NCBI RefSeq assembly: GCF_029277445.1
Contig: NZ_CP119567.1
Span: 248,001-312,000 of the forward strand
Direction of reading: 5' to 3'
DNA from: Pararhizobium qamdonense
GTDB taxonomy: Bacteria > Pseudomonadota > Alphaproteobacteria > Rhizobiales > Rhizobiaceae
DNA length: 64,000 nucleotides
Made by a program: the position numbers and the translations under genes. This document shows, piece by piece, positions 9,097-18,035 of this stretch (position 1 is its first letter; each line of letters opens with the position of its first letter). Below the pieces are notes generated by a model, which made no database searches, was not told the DNA's origin, and saw nothing but the letters and a program-made list of their open reading frames with translations.

Positions 9097-9100
9097 CGGC

Positions 9101-10447
9101 ATGGCGGATGGCGGCAATATCATCCTGATCGACGACGACAAGGATTTGCGGCTGGCAATGATCCAGACGCTCGAACTCGCCGGATTTTCCGTCTCGGCCT
9201 TCAGCAGCGCGCGCACCGCGCTTGCCGATATATCCGTGGATTTCAACGGCGCCGTCATCACCGATATCCGCATGCCGGATATAGACGGGCTGGAATTATT
9301 CGCACGGTTGTCACGGATGGACGCCGATCTCCCGGTGATCCTGGTGACCGGTCATGGGGATATCCCGATGGCCGTGCAGGCCATCCAGGCTGGCGCCTAT
9401 GATTTTATCGCCAAGCCGTTTGCTGCCGACAGGCTGGTGCAAAGCGCCCGCCGCGCCGTGGAAAAGCGCCGGCTTGTCATGGAAAATCGGGCATTGCGGC
9501 AATCAGCGCAGACAGCCAGCGACAGCCTGCCGCTGATTGGCCAGACACCGGCGATGGAGAGTCTGAGGCAGACGCTGCGCTATATCGCCGACACCGATGT
9601 CGATGTGCTTGTGGCCGGCGAAACCGGGAGCGGCAAGGAGGTCGTCGCGCAACTCCTGCACAATTGGAGCCGGCGGCGGTCGGGAAATTTCGTCGCCCTG
9701 AACTGCGGCGCGCTGCCCGAAACGGTGATCGAGAGCGAACTGTTCGGCCATGAGGCGGGCGCCTTTACGGGTGCCCAGAAACGGCGGATCGGGCGCATCG
9801 AGCATGCGGGCGGCGGGACTTTGTTTCTCGACGAGATCGAGAGCATGCTGCCGGCGACGCAGGTCAAGATGCTGAGGGTGCTTGAGACGCGCCAGGTCAA
9901 TCCGCTGGGGACCAACGAGGTCAGGCCGGTCGATTTGCGGGTGGTTGCCGCCGCCAAAATCGATCTCGGCGATCCGGCCATGAGGGGGGATTTCCGGGAG
10001 GATCTATACTACCGGCTGAATGTCGTGACCCTCTCCATTCCGCCGCTGCGCGAGCGCCGGGAGGATATTCCGTTGCTGTTTTCCCATTTCGCCGCCCGCG
10101 CCGCCGAACGCTTCAAGCGCAATATTCCGGTCATCTCCCGCAGCGTGCAGCAATATCTGTCCACCCATGCCTGGCCAGGCAATGTGCGCGAGCTGTCGCA
10201 TTTTGCCGAGCGTGTGGTTCTCGGCGTCGAAGCTGCCGGATGGCAGGCTACCCCCTCCACTTCCACCCAAAACAGCCTGCCGGAAAAGCTGGAGCTGTAC
10301 GAGGCGGATATCATCCGCCAGGCGCTTTCGGCCAGCGATGGCGATGTCCGCTTGACGATCGAGGCGCTGGGTATTCCCAGAAAGACTTTCTACGACAAGC
10401 TGCAGCGCCACGGCATCAACCGTGCCGACTTTGGCCGGAAGCGCTGA
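9101..10447 (+). CDS. dctD: Sigma-54-dependent response regulator DctD
   Basis: A 448-residue NtrC-family activator. The receiver domain has its phospho-acceptor D55 in [11 protein letters not shown]. The AAA+ domain has Walker A GETGSGKE (173-180), the sigma-54 contact loop GAFTGA (220-225) and Walker B LFLDE (241-245). A Fis-type helix-turn-helix ends the protein ([20 protein letters not shown]). When phosphorylated by DctB it binds the sites upstream of dctA and opens the RpoN promoter. It is the second gene of the dctBD operon and is followed by a strong terminator. Confidence 0.96.
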   Translation: MADGGNIILIDDDKDLRLAMIQTLELAGFSVSAFSSARTALADISVDFNGAVITDIRMPDIDGLELFARLSRMDADLPVILVTGHGDIPMAVQAIQAGAYDFIAKPFAADRLVQSARRAVEKRRLVMENRALRQSAQTASDSLPLIGQTPAMESLRQTLRYIADTDVDVLVAGETGSGKEVVAQLLHNWSRRRSGNFVALNCGALPETVIESELFGHEAGAFTGAQKRRIGRIEHAGGGTLFLDEIESMLPATQVKMLRVLETRQVNPLGTNEVRPVDLRVVAAAKIDLGDPAMRGDFREDLYYRLNVVTLSIPPLRERREDIPLLFSHFAARAAERFKRNIPVISRSVQQYLSTHAWPGNVRELSHFAERVVLGVEAAGWQATPSTSTQNSLPEKLELYEADIIRQALSASDGDVRLTIEALGIPRKTFYDKLQRHGINRADFGRKR

Positions 10448-10466
10448 TGGCCGGACGTCCAAACGC

Positions 10467-10503
10467 AAAGTGCTCGCGAGGTGACACGGCGCGAGCACTT
10501 TTC
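10467..10503. terminator. Rho-independent terminator between dctD and the convergent carboxylase gene
   Basis: A perfect 12-bp stem (AAAGTGCTCGCG with CGCGAGCACTTT) encloses an 11-nt loop and ends in TTTT on the plus strand; A residues at the other end allow use in both directions. It lies 20 bp after the dctD stop and 23 bp before the stop of the opposing operon. Confidence 0.9.
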
Positions 10504-10525
10504 TAGCCGGCTTCTGGACTGGGAC

Positions 10526-12253
10526 CTATTCGATACGGCCAAGCGCCGCTCCGGCATTCACATAAGCGCCTTCCGCTGCCTTGATCGCCAATGTCCCGGA
10601 GCGGGCCGATAGGATCTGCGTTTCCATCTTCATCGCTTCCATCACCGCGAGCAGGTCGCCCTCTTTCACGGTATCGCCATCGGCGCATTTCCAGGCTTGC
10701 AGCGTCCCGGAAATGGGCGCTGTTACGGTGGAAGAGTCTTCTTGCGTCTCCGTGCTTCCGGCATCGCCTGTCGGTGCGTTCAGGCCGCCGAGACCGGCCA
10801 GAAGTGCGGCGGGAATACCCAGCGCATGGCGCTTGCCGTCGATCTCGACATGGGTGCGGATGAGAGATGTATCGGCGCCCGGATCGGGCCGTGCGTCAGC
10901 GGCAAGGCGGTCGGCGAAATCGGTTTCGATCCAACGCGTATGCACCTTGAAGCCGTCGTCACCAATAAAATCGGCGGCCTCCATGGCGGCGCGGTGGAAC
11001 GGCAGCACGGTCGCTACGCCCTCGATCCTGAACTCCTTGAGCGCCCGGCGGGCGCGGGTGAGCGCCTGTTCGCGGGTTGCCCCGGTCACGATCAGCTTGG
11101 CCATCAGCGAATCGAATGTGCCGGGAATGGTCGAGCCGGTGACGACGCCGCTGTCGAGCCGAACGCCCGGTCCGGACGGTGCCTCGAATGTGGTGATCGT
11201 GCCCGGCGTCGGCAGGAAGCCGCGGCCGGGATCTTCGGCATTGATGCGGAATTCGATCGAATGGCCGCGGGGTGCGGGCGTCTCGGTCACCAGTAGCGGC
11301 AGGCCGTCGGCGATGCGGAACTGTTCGATCACCAGGTCGATACCGGTCGTTTCTTCGGTGACGGGGTGCTCCACCTGAAGGCGGGTATTGACCTCTAGGA
11401 AGGAGATCGTGCCGTCGACGCCGAGCAGGAATTCCACCGTACCGGCGCCGGAATAGCCGGCGGCGGCGCAGATGCGCCTGGCTGCATCATGGATTTCATG
11501 CCGCTGGGTGTCTGAGAGAAACGGCGCCGGCGCCTCTTCGACAAGCTTCTGGTTGCGGCGCTGCAGCGAGCAGTCGCGGGTGCCGAGCACCAGCACATTG
11601 CCATGTTTATCGGCCAGAACCTGCGCCTCTATATGGCGCGGCCGGTCAAGGAAGCGTTCGAGAAAACATTCGCCACGGCCAAATGCAGCTTCCGCCTCGC
11701 GCACGGCCGATGCGTAGAGATCGGCCACATCCTCCATCTTCCAGGCGACCTTCAGGCCGCGTCCGCCGCCGCCATGGGCCGCCTTGATTGCCACCGGCAG
11801 GCCATGTTGCTCGGCAAATGCGATCACTTCCGCTGCCGTCTCGACCGGACCATCGCTGCCGGCAACCAGGGGGGCGCCGACGCTGGTAGCGATCCGCCGC
11901 GCCTGCACCTTGTCGCCGAGCGCTTCGATGACATGCGGATCGGGGCCGATCCAGATCAGGCCGGCATCGATGACGGCGCGGGCAAACTCCGCCCGCTCGG
12001 ACAGGAAGCCGTACCCCGGATGCACGGCATCGGCGCCGGAGCGTTTGGCGATGCCGATCAGCTTTTCGATGTCGAGATAAGTTTCCGCCGGGCGGCTGCC
12101 GGAGAGACCATAGGCCTCGTCGGCCAGGCGCACGAACAGCGCATCCATGTCCGGATCGGCATAAACCGCAACCGAGGCGATGCCGTAGTCGCGGCAGGCG
12201 CGGATGATGCGGACGGCGATTTCGCCACGATTGGCAATCAGCACTTTTTTCAT
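10526..12253 (-). CDS. Biotin carboxylase fused to a C-terminal biotin carrier domain
   Basis: A 575-residue protein starting [17 protein letters not shown]: biotin carboxylase N-domain, ATP-grasp with the glycine-rich loop [12 protein letters not shown], carboxylase C-domain, a linker, and a biotinyl domain with the attachment motif EAMKMET (K542 predicted to carry biotin). It would carboxylate biotin with ATP and bicarbonate. No carboxyltransferase gene is adjacent; instead it ends an operon of 5-oxoprolinase-type genes, so its acceptor is unclear. The start at 12253 has GAGGATAGACCC just upstream. Such genes are often placed beside the ycsF-kipI-kipA set, but the biochemical reason is not established. 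Confidence 0.85.
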   Translation of the reverse strand: MKKVLIANRGEIAVRIIRACRDYGIASVAVYADPDMDALFVRLADEAYGLSGSRPAETYLDIEKLIGIAKRSGADAVHPGYGFLSERAEFARAVIDAGLIWIGPDPHVIEALGDKVQARRIATSVGAPLVAGSDGPVETAAEVIAFAEQHGLPVAIKAAHGGGGRGLKVAWKMEDVADLYASAVREAEAAFGRGECFLERFLDRPRHIEAQVLADKHGNVLVLGTRDCSLQRRNQKLVEEAPAPFLSDTQRHEIHDAARRICAAAGYSGAGTVEFLLGVDGTISFLEVNTRLQVEHPVTEETTGIDLVIEQFRIADGLPLLVTETPAPRGHSIEFRINAEDPGRGFLPTPGTITTFEAPSGPGVRLDSGVVTGSTIPGTFDSLMAKLIVTGATREQALTRARRALKEFRIEGVATVLPFHRAAMEAADFIGDDGFKVHTRWIETDFADRLAADARPDPGADTSLIRTHVEIDGKRHALGIPAALLAGLGGLNAPTGDAGSTETQEDSSTVTAPISGTLQAWKCADGDTVKEGDLLAVMEAMKMETQILSARSGTLAIKAAEGAYVNAGAALGRIE

Positions 12254-12295
12254 CGGGTCTATCCTCATTGTCTTTGTCCGGCGGGTATCGCGATC

Positions 12296-13897
12296 TCAGG
12301 CCTTGACGGGCTTGATGTCGGCGAAAGCCCCCACGGGCCGGAAGCGTATCTTTGCATTGACCGGAATCTGGCCGGCGAGATCGAAATGATATTCGGCGAC
12401 ATTGCCGATCACGGGATAGCCGCCGGTCAGCGGATGGTCGGCAAGGAACAGCACCGGCTGGCCGCTATGCGGCACCTGGATGGCCCCGGTCGCCGTGCCT
12501 TCGCTCGGCAGCTCCGCCTTGTCTTTGCGCTCTAGTGGCACGTCACCGGCGAGGCGGATGCCGACGCGGTTTGACTGCGGCGTCATCGTCCAGAGCTGCC
12601 CGGACAGCGTGTCGATGCCAGCCTGCGTAAACCAGTCGCTGCGCGGTCCCATCACCACATCGAGCACCACCGTTTCACCGGACGCCGGGTGATCGAAGGC
12701 CGGTGCTTCTGTCAACGAGACGGGCACCAAGTCTTTTGTTCCGCTCTGGATCGTCAGCACCGTGCCGGCCGTGACCGGGTCCGGCCCGACGATGGCGAGC
12801 GTATCGGTGGAGGCGCTGCCAAGCACCGGCGTAACCGCAAAACCACCGCGCATTGCGAGATAGCTGCGCATGCCCTTCGGCGCATGGCCGAGCGTGACGA
12901 CATCACCCGGCTCAAGCGAAATCGGCCGGTAGGTTCCGGCCGTCTGGACACGCCCGGAAGCGTCGCGCACCTGAATGGGGCAGGGCGCGCCGGTTATCCC
13001 TAGCACGGCGCGGCCGTTGATTTCGAAGGAAAAGCCGCCGAGCGTAATTTCGAGACAGGCGAAATCAACAGGATTCCCAACAACCCGGTTGGCGGCCTTG
13101 AGCGCACCGATGTCCAGCGCGCCGGAGGCCGAAACCCCCTGGCCCGTCTGGCCGAAGCGGCCGGTATCCTGAAATAGCGCGGGCATCGGGGCTGCGAGCA
13201 CCTTTAGCGTCAGCGCACCGGCTGTCTGGACCGTTGCGGGCGCTGCAGCGCTCTTGGCCGTGCCCACCGAGACAACGGACTTGCTTTTCGAAAGATCGGT
13301 AAAGCGCACCCGGTAACCCGGCTGGAACAAAGCTGGCGGATCGCGGGACAGGTCCCACATCTTTTCCGGCGTCGTGCCGATGATCTGCCAGCCGCCGGGG
13401 CTTGCCTGCGGGTAAACGCCGGAAAAGGCACCGGCCAGCGCGACGGAGCCGGCGGGGATTTTCGTGCGCGGGCTCTGCCGGCGCGGCACCTGAAGTTTGG
13501 GATCGCCGCCGACAAGATAGCCAAAGCCCGGAGCAAAGCCGCAGAAGGCGACGGTGAATTCGCTTGCGGTGTGGCGGCGGATGACCTCGTCGACCGAAAG
13601 GCCGGTGAGTTCGGCGACATCCGCCAGATCCTCGCCGTCATAATGGACGGGGATTTCAACGCATGTGTCCGACGGCGCAATACGGGCGGAGAGATCGCGG
13701 GTCGCGATGGCGCCGCAAAGCTTCTCGGCCGTCAGCCGCTCCGGGCGGAAACGGATCATCAGGGTGCGGGCGGCGGGCACCATGTCTTCGATGCCATCGA
13801 CCGGATCGGCTTGAAGCGAGGCAAACAGCGCCAGCGTCTCATCGAGATCGGCGAGTTCGACAAGCAGGACTGTCAGGCTGACGGGTAGAAAACGCAT
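12296..13897 (-). CDS. Fused 5-oxoprolinase subunits PxpB-PxpC (KipI-KipA type)
   Basis: A 533-residue fusion. The N-terminal 220 residues are the KipI/allophanate-hydrolase-subunit-1 family (MRFLPVSLTVLLVELADLDE, then TVAFCGFAPGFGYLVG). The remainder is the KipA/subunit-2 family (GRFGQTGQGVSASGALD, VMGPRSDWF, then GAIQVPHSGQPVLFLADHPLTGGYP). In most bacteria these are two genes (pxpB and pxpC); with PxpA they form ATP-dependent 5-oxoprolinase, converting 5-oxoproline to glutamate. Both halves look complete. The ATG at 13897 follows TGAGGTTCCG. It sits 7 nt after the DUF1445 gene. Confidence 0.88.
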   Translation of the reverse strand: MRFLPVSLTVLLVELADLDETLALFASLQADPVDGIEDMVPAARTLMIRFRPERLTAEKLCGAIATRDLSARIAPSDTCVEIPVHYDGEDLADVAELTGLSVDEVIRRHTASEFTVAFCGFAPGFGYLVGGDPKLQVPRRQSPRTKIPAGSVALAGAFSGVYPQASPGGWQIIGTTPEKMWDLSRDPPALFQPGYRVRFTDLSKSKSVVSVGTAKSAAAPATVQTAGALTLKVLAAPMPALFQDTGRFGQTGQGVSASGALDIGALKAANRVVGNPVDFACLEITLGGFSFEINGRAVLGITGAPCPIQVRDASGRVQTAGTYRPISLEPGDVVTLGHAPKGMRSYLAMRGGFAVTPVLGSASTDTLAIVGPDPVTAGTVLTIQSGTKDLVPVSLTEAPAFDHPASGETVVLDVVMGPRSDWFTQAGIDTLSGQLWTMTPQSNRVGIRLAGDVPLERKDKAELPSEGTATGAIQVPHSGQPVLFLADHPLTGGYPVIGNVAEYHFDLAGQIPVNAKIRFRPVGAFADIKPVKA

Positions 13898-13904
13898 CGG
13901 AACC

Positions 13905-14711
13905 TCAGGCGTGATAGGCGGAATCGGGGATATCGGTGATGAACATATGTCCCGGTGCATGGGTGATGGCAAACGGTACACCGGATGCCATGACGGCTGC
14001 CTGCGGGGTGACGCCGCAGGCCCAGAAGACCGGGATTTCACCGGGCTCGATGCGCACGGGATCGCCAAATTCAGGCCTGGCTAAGTCCTTGATGCCGAGT
14101 TCTTCCGGCGCGCCGATATGCACGGGCGCGCCATGCACGGACGGGAAGCGGCCGGAAATCGTCGCCGCATCGGCAACGCGCGACGCCGGGATCGGCCGCA
14201 TCGATACGACCATATTGCCGTGCAGGCGCCCGGCCGGGCGGCATGGCCGGTTGGTCAGGTACATCGGCACATTGGATCGGTCAGTGATATGGCGGATTTC
14301 GATGCCTGCCTCCACCATCGGTGTCTCGAAGGTAAAGCTGCAGCCGATCAGGAAGCTGACAAGATCGGGATGCTCTGCCCAGGCTGCGCGTGCGTCCGCC
14401 GTTTCCTCGGCAAGCTTGCCGTCGCGCCAGATGCGGTAGAGCGGGATATCGGTGCGCAGGTCGGCACCTGGCGCCAGCAGGGTCGTGTGCGAGCCGGGAT
14501 CGGAGACGTCAAGCACCGGGCAGGCCTTCGGATTGCGCTGCGCATAGAGCAGGAAATCAAAGGCCCAATCGCGCGGCAAAACGATCATGTTGGCTTGCGT
14601 AAAGCCGGGCGCGACGCCCGATGTCGGCTCGATGCTGCCAGCGCGGTAGCGCTCGCGGGCGATGCGCGCCTGTCCGGTATTCACATGGCGCAGGTGGTCT
14701 ATGGCAATCAT
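13905..14711 (-). CDS. DUF1445 family protein (putative hydro-lyase / D-glutamate cyclase family)
   Basis: A 268-residue full-length DUF1445 protein, with the typical family segments [31 protein letters not shown] in part near residue 30 and [11 protein letters not shown] and [12 protein letters not shown] near the C terminus. Bacterial members are usually annotated putative hydro-lyases. A related domain is part of mammalian D-glutamate cyclase, which makes 5-oxo-D-proline. Its position between pxpBC and pxpA, with short gaps and a good ribosome site (GGGAGGAATAGA before the ATG), suggests a linked role in feeding 5-oxoproline to the hydrolase, but the catalytic activity is inferred. Confidence 0.85.
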   Translation of the reverse strand: MIAIDHLRHVNTGQARIARERYRAGSIEPTSGVAPGFTQANMIVLPRDWAFDFLLYAQRNPKACPVLDVSDPGSHTTLLAPGADLRTDIPLYRIWRDGKLAEETADARAAWAEHPDLVSFLIGCSFTFETPMVEAGIEIRHITDRSNVPMYLTNRPCRPAGRLHGNMVVSMRPIPASRVADAATISGRFPSVHGAPVHIGAPEELGIKDLARPEFGDPVRIEPGEIPVFWACGVTPQAAVMASGVPFAITHAPGHMFITDIPDSAYHA

Positions 14712-14733
14712 TCTATTCCTCCCAGAATGTCCG

Positions 14734-15498
14734 TCAGGCTGTTAGAAACGACCGGACGGAAATGCCGTCTGCCTCGAAGGCCCGGCGGATTTCCTGCGCG
14801 ATGGTAACGGCGCCCGGGCTGTCGCCATGGACGCAGATCGATTGCGCTGCGATCGTGATGGTCGAGCCGTCGATTGCCTCCAGCGTGCCCTGGCGGGCAA
14901 GCTGCAGCATGCGGCGGGCGATCAGTTGCGTATCGTGTAGGACGGCGCCCTGTTCGCGGCGCGAGACCAATTGTCCGTCCGGCGTATAGGCGCGATCGGC
15001 AAAGGCCTCGGCAACGGTTTTCAGGCCGGATGCCTGGGCAAGTTTCAGGATCGGCGCATTGGCAAGGCCCATCAGCACCAGCGACGGATCGATCGCCTTG
15101 ATGGCGTCGATGACCGCCTGTCCCTGTATCGGGTCATGGGCGATCCGGTTGTAAAGCGCGCCATGCGGCTTGACATAGCCGACTGCAACGCCGGCTGAAG
15201 CCGCCATGCCCTTCAGCGCGCCGATCTGGTAGATGACGTCGGCAATCAGTTCGCCGCTCGTCACATCGAGGTCGCGCCGGCCAAAGCCGACGCGATCGGG
15301 ATAGGAGACATGCGCCCCGATCGAAACACCTTTGCCGGCCGCCGCCTTGACGGTCTTCCAGATGCCGGCGGGATCGCCGGCATGGAAGCCGCAGGCCACA
15401 TTGGCGCTCGAGACGATGCCCAGCATCGTTTCGTCTTCGCCCATGCGCCAGGCGCCGTAGCTTTCGCCGAGATCGCTGTTCAGATCGATGGCAGTCAT
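14734..15498 (-). CDS. pxpA: 5-oxoprolinase subunit PxpA (LamB/YcsF family)
   Basis: A 254-residue LamB/YcsF protein with the expected N-terminal motif [13 protein letters not shown] and the metal-site-like segments [21 protein letters not shown] and [12 protein letters not shown]. It combines with PxpB and PxpC to hydrolyse 5-oxoproline to glutamate at the cost of ATP. The start has TGAGGAGGATAGACA upstream. It follows the transporter gene by 12 nt, in the same operon. Confidence 0.93.
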   Translation of the reverse strand: MTAIDLNSDLGESYGAWRMGEDETMLGIVSSANVACGFHAGDPAGIWKTVKAAAGKGVSIGAHVSYPDRVGFGRRDLDVTSGELIADVIYQIGALKGMAASAGVAVGYVKPHGALYNRIAHDPIQGQAVIDAIKAIDPSLVLMGLANAPILKLAQASGLKTVAEAFADRAYTPDGQLVSRREQGAVLHDTQLIARRMLQLARQGTLEAIDGSTITIAAQSICVHGDSPGAVTIAQEIRRAFEADGISVRSFLTA

Positions 15499-15510
15499 TG
15501 TCTATCCTCC

Positions 15511-16779
15511 TCAGGCGGCCGGCGTCAGCAGGGCGAAAATCGGGCCGATCGACTTGTAGCCCATGTACCAGGTGAGTGCGCAAGCCAGCACACCGAGTAC
15601 CAGCAGCCAGCGCGGATAGCGGTAACCGCCCATGAGGTCGGACCGTGCCCAGGCGGCATAGATGAAGATCGACAGGCCGATCGGCAGGATCAGGCCGTTC
15701 AGGCCGCCAACGAAGATCAGCATCTGCGCCGGTGGCGTGGTGATGATCACGTAGAAGAACAGCGAGACGGCGATGAAGATCACGGTCGCGATATTGCGGG
15801 CGCGCTCGCTGATGTCCTTCTTGAAGACGGTGATGAACGATACCGACGTATAGGCGGCGCCGATCACCGAGGTGATGGCGGCAAACCACAGAACGGCACC
15901 GAAGATGCGGTAGCCGGTCTCGCCTGCCGCTGCCTGGAAGGCTTGTGCCGCAGGATTGGCACCCTTGCCCGACACGTCGATGACGACGCCGCTGGCGACC
16001 ACGCCGAGAATGGCAAGGAACAGCACGTAGCGCATCAGGCCGGTGACGGCGATGCCCGTCAGTGCCGCACGGTTGACGGCGCCGAGATTCTCGATGCCGA
16101 CGGTGCCCTTGTCGAGCAGGCGATGTGCGCCGGAATAGGTGATGTAGCCGCCGACCGTGCCGCCGACGATGGTGGTGATCGTGGCAAAATCGATGGTGGA
16201 GGGGAGGAAGGTCTGGAACAGCGCATCGCCGACCGGCGGGCCCGAGACGATCGCGACATAGAGCGTCAGGAGGATCATCAGGACGCCGGCGACGACGATC
16301 AGGCGGTCGATGGCAAGGCCGGCCCGTTTGGAGCTGAAAATGCCGATGGCGATCAGTGCACTGATTGCCCCGCCCCATTTTGCATCAAGGCCGATCATGG
16401 CGTTGAGGCCAAGACCGGAGCCGCCGATATTGCCGATGTTGAAGAACAGCCCGCCGACGATGACGAGGACGGCGAGCAGGTAACCGGTGCCCGGAATGGC
16501 CGCATTGGCAATGTCGGATGCGCGCATCTTCGTCAGCGTCACGATCCGCCAGATGTTCAGCTGCACGACGAAATCGATGAGGATGGAGGCAAGAATCGCA
16601 AAGGCGAAGGCAGCGCCGAGCTGACTTGTGAACGTGGCCGTCTGGGTGATGAAGCCTGGACCGATGGCCGATGTCGCCATCAGGAAGATGGCAGCGACGA
16701 GCGCGGCACGCCGCGATTTGGCGGACATGGGCGCCTTTGGCGGCGCGCCATTGGCGGGTGAAATCGGTGACTGTTCCAT
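15511..16779 (-). CDS. NRAMP-like membrane carrier (YcsG type)
   Basis: A 422-residue polytopic membrane protein with about 11 hydrophobic segments. The N-terminal half resembles the NRAMP/divalent metal family (SAIGPGFITQTATFTSQLGAAF), but this branch is found beside kipI, kipA and ycsF genes (B. subtilis ycsG). That makes a carrier for 5-oxoproline or a related substrate more likely than a metal transporter, as an inference from context. It is first in the operon, with AGAGAGGG before the ATG, and faces the GntR gene. Confidence 0.8.
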   Translation of the reverse strand: MEQSPISPANGAPPKAPMSAKSRRAALVAAIFLMATSAIGPGFITQTATFTSQLGAAFAFAILASILIDFVVQLNIWRIVTLTKMRASDIANAAIPGTGYLLAVLVIVGGLFFNIGNIGGSGLGLNAMIGLDAKWGGAISALIAIGIFSSKRAGLAIDRLIVVAGVLMILLTLYVAIVSGPPVGDALFQTFLPSTIDFATITTIVGGTVGGYITYSGAHRLLDKGTVGIENLGAVNRAALTGIAVTGLMRYVLFLAILGVVASGVVIDVSGKGANPAAQAFQAAAGETGYRIFGAVLWFAAITSVIGAAYTSVSFITVFKKDISERARNIATVIFIAVSLFFYVIITTPPAQMLIFVGGLNGLILPIGLSIFIYAAWARSDLMGGYRYPRWLLVLGVLACALTWYMGYKSIGPIFALLTPAA

Positions 16780-17175
16780 GAACCCTCTCTCTGATTATCC
16801 GCCTGCGCATTCCCCGGCAGGCCTCGTCAATGATCTTGACTGCCATACCGTCGCCGCATTTCACAATTCTGTCAATATTGTTCAACGATTATTATTTTAT
16901 CGTTCTATCACACTGTTGAAATGTTGAGCTTTTCATATTTGCCTCAAGACCTGAAGTGCCGCCTTGATGGAGATTTCCGTGCCTTCAAAGGTTCTTGTGT
17001 CCCGGTTCAATGTCCCCCGGTACGGCCCGCCTATTGGAATAATCATTCCGGAGGCTGCTCTTCCTGCCGCAAAACATATGCCTGCCGACGTGTTCGGCCC
17101 AGACCCCATTTCCAAGCGGGGGAATCCAAGATATCCGTCACACACGGTGCTTATCGCTTCGAATGAAGGACGTGC
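16780..17175. other. Divergent intergenic region of the 5-oxoproline locus, with a candidate operator
   Basis: About 400 bp without a convincing gene. The part nearest the transporter is AT-rich and contains the inverted repeat AACGAT-N9-ATCGTT at 16884-16904, framed by a wider TTCAAC/GTTGAA pair. This is the best candidate binding site for the divergent GntR protein. Short open frames at 16921-17179 lack ribosome sites and family features. Confidence 0.5.
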
Positions 17176-17844
17176 ATGACTGAGCAGGACACCATATCCG
17201 CACTTGCGCCCCGGTTGGCGGAGGCGATCCGCAACAAGTTGATCGCCGGCGAACTCAAGCCCGGTCAACGCCTGTCGGAAGTCAAATTGAGCAGCGATCT
17301 GCAGGTGTCCCGCAATTCGCTGCGCGAAGCGTTCCGGCTTTTGACCAAGGAAGGCCTGTTGCGGCATGAGCCCAATCGCGGCGTCTTCGTTGAAATCCCC
17401 AGCATGGCCTCGATCATCGATATCTACCGCGTGCGCCGCCTTATCGAGTGCCGGGCGCTGGCGCAGGCCTATCCGAAACATCCGGCGGTCGCCCGCATGC
17501 GTGCCGCCGTCGAAGAGGCGCGTGCAGCCAGCCTCCGCAGCGATTGGGGCACGGTCGGCAGCGCCAACATGGTCTTTCATGCAGCGATCGTCGATCTCGC
17601 CGACAGCGAACGGCTGAACGCTTTCTATCTGCAGATCGCGGCAGAGCTGCGTCTGAGTTTCGGGCTTCTCGACAGCCCCGAACTTCTGCACGAGCCCTAT
17701 ATCGAGCTCAACGCCAGCATCCTTGAAAAGCTGAATGCCGGCGCGACGCAAGACGCGGCAGCCGCGCTGGAAAGCTACCTTCTCCAGTCGGAACGCACCG
17801 TGCTTGCCGCCTTCTCGCGTATTCCTGAAAAGGGCAGAAGCTGA
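17176..17844 (+). CDS. GntR-family (FCD) regulator, probably of the 5-oxoproline operon
   Basis: A 222-residue FadR-subfamily regulator. The winged helix (LAEAIRNKLIAGELKPGQRLSEVKLSSDLQVSRNSLREAFRLL) spans residues 12-60 and is followed by a helical FCD domain with NMVFHAAIVDLA and the final ESYLLQSERTVL. It faces the five-gene operon starting at 16779 and is probably its regulator. The ligand may be 5-oxoproline or a derivative; that is inference. Confidence 0.85.
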   Translation: MTEQDTISALAPRLAEAIRNKLIAGELKPGQRLSEVKLSSDLQVSRNSLREAFRLLTKEGLLRHEPNRGVFVEIPSMASIIDIYRVRRLIECRALAQAYPKHPAVARMRAAVEEARAASLRSDWGTVGSANMVFHAAIVDLADSERLNAFYLQIAAELRLSFGLLDSPELLHEPYIELNASILEKLNAGATQDAAAALESYLLQSERTVLAAFSRIPEKGRS

Positions 17845-17894
17845 CCCTGCTGTTCCAAATCTGGCCATAGCTGACCCAGAACGGGACCGCTTGT

Positions 17895-17910
17895 CTGCGT
17901 ATTAACGCAG
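17895..17910. repeat. Perfect inverted repeat upstream of the glycanase gene
   Basis: CTGCGT-atta-ACGCAG, a 6-4-6 palindrome, lies 126 bp before the glycanase start and directly before a TTGACG sequence. No run of T follows, so a protein-binding site is more likely than a terminator. Confidence 0.35.
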
Positions 17911-18035
17911 CTTGACGGTTTCATGCGCCTCATCCCGATCCATCATGGGTGGATCTGCTGGCCCGTTGTACCCTGTGTGCACTGCGGCATCGATCTCGTT
18001 TCACGATGCCCTGGCCAGCCGGACAGGAGATGATC

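Noticed and set aside
15310..16761. 483-codon plus-strand frame
   Set aside because: It overlaps pxpA and the NRAMP-like gene on the other strand and has a highly biased Asp/Gly/Arg composition without motifs.
16921..17179. Short open frames before the GntR gene
   Set aside because: No ribosome sites, no hydrophobic or domain pattern; the region fits better as a divergent control region.
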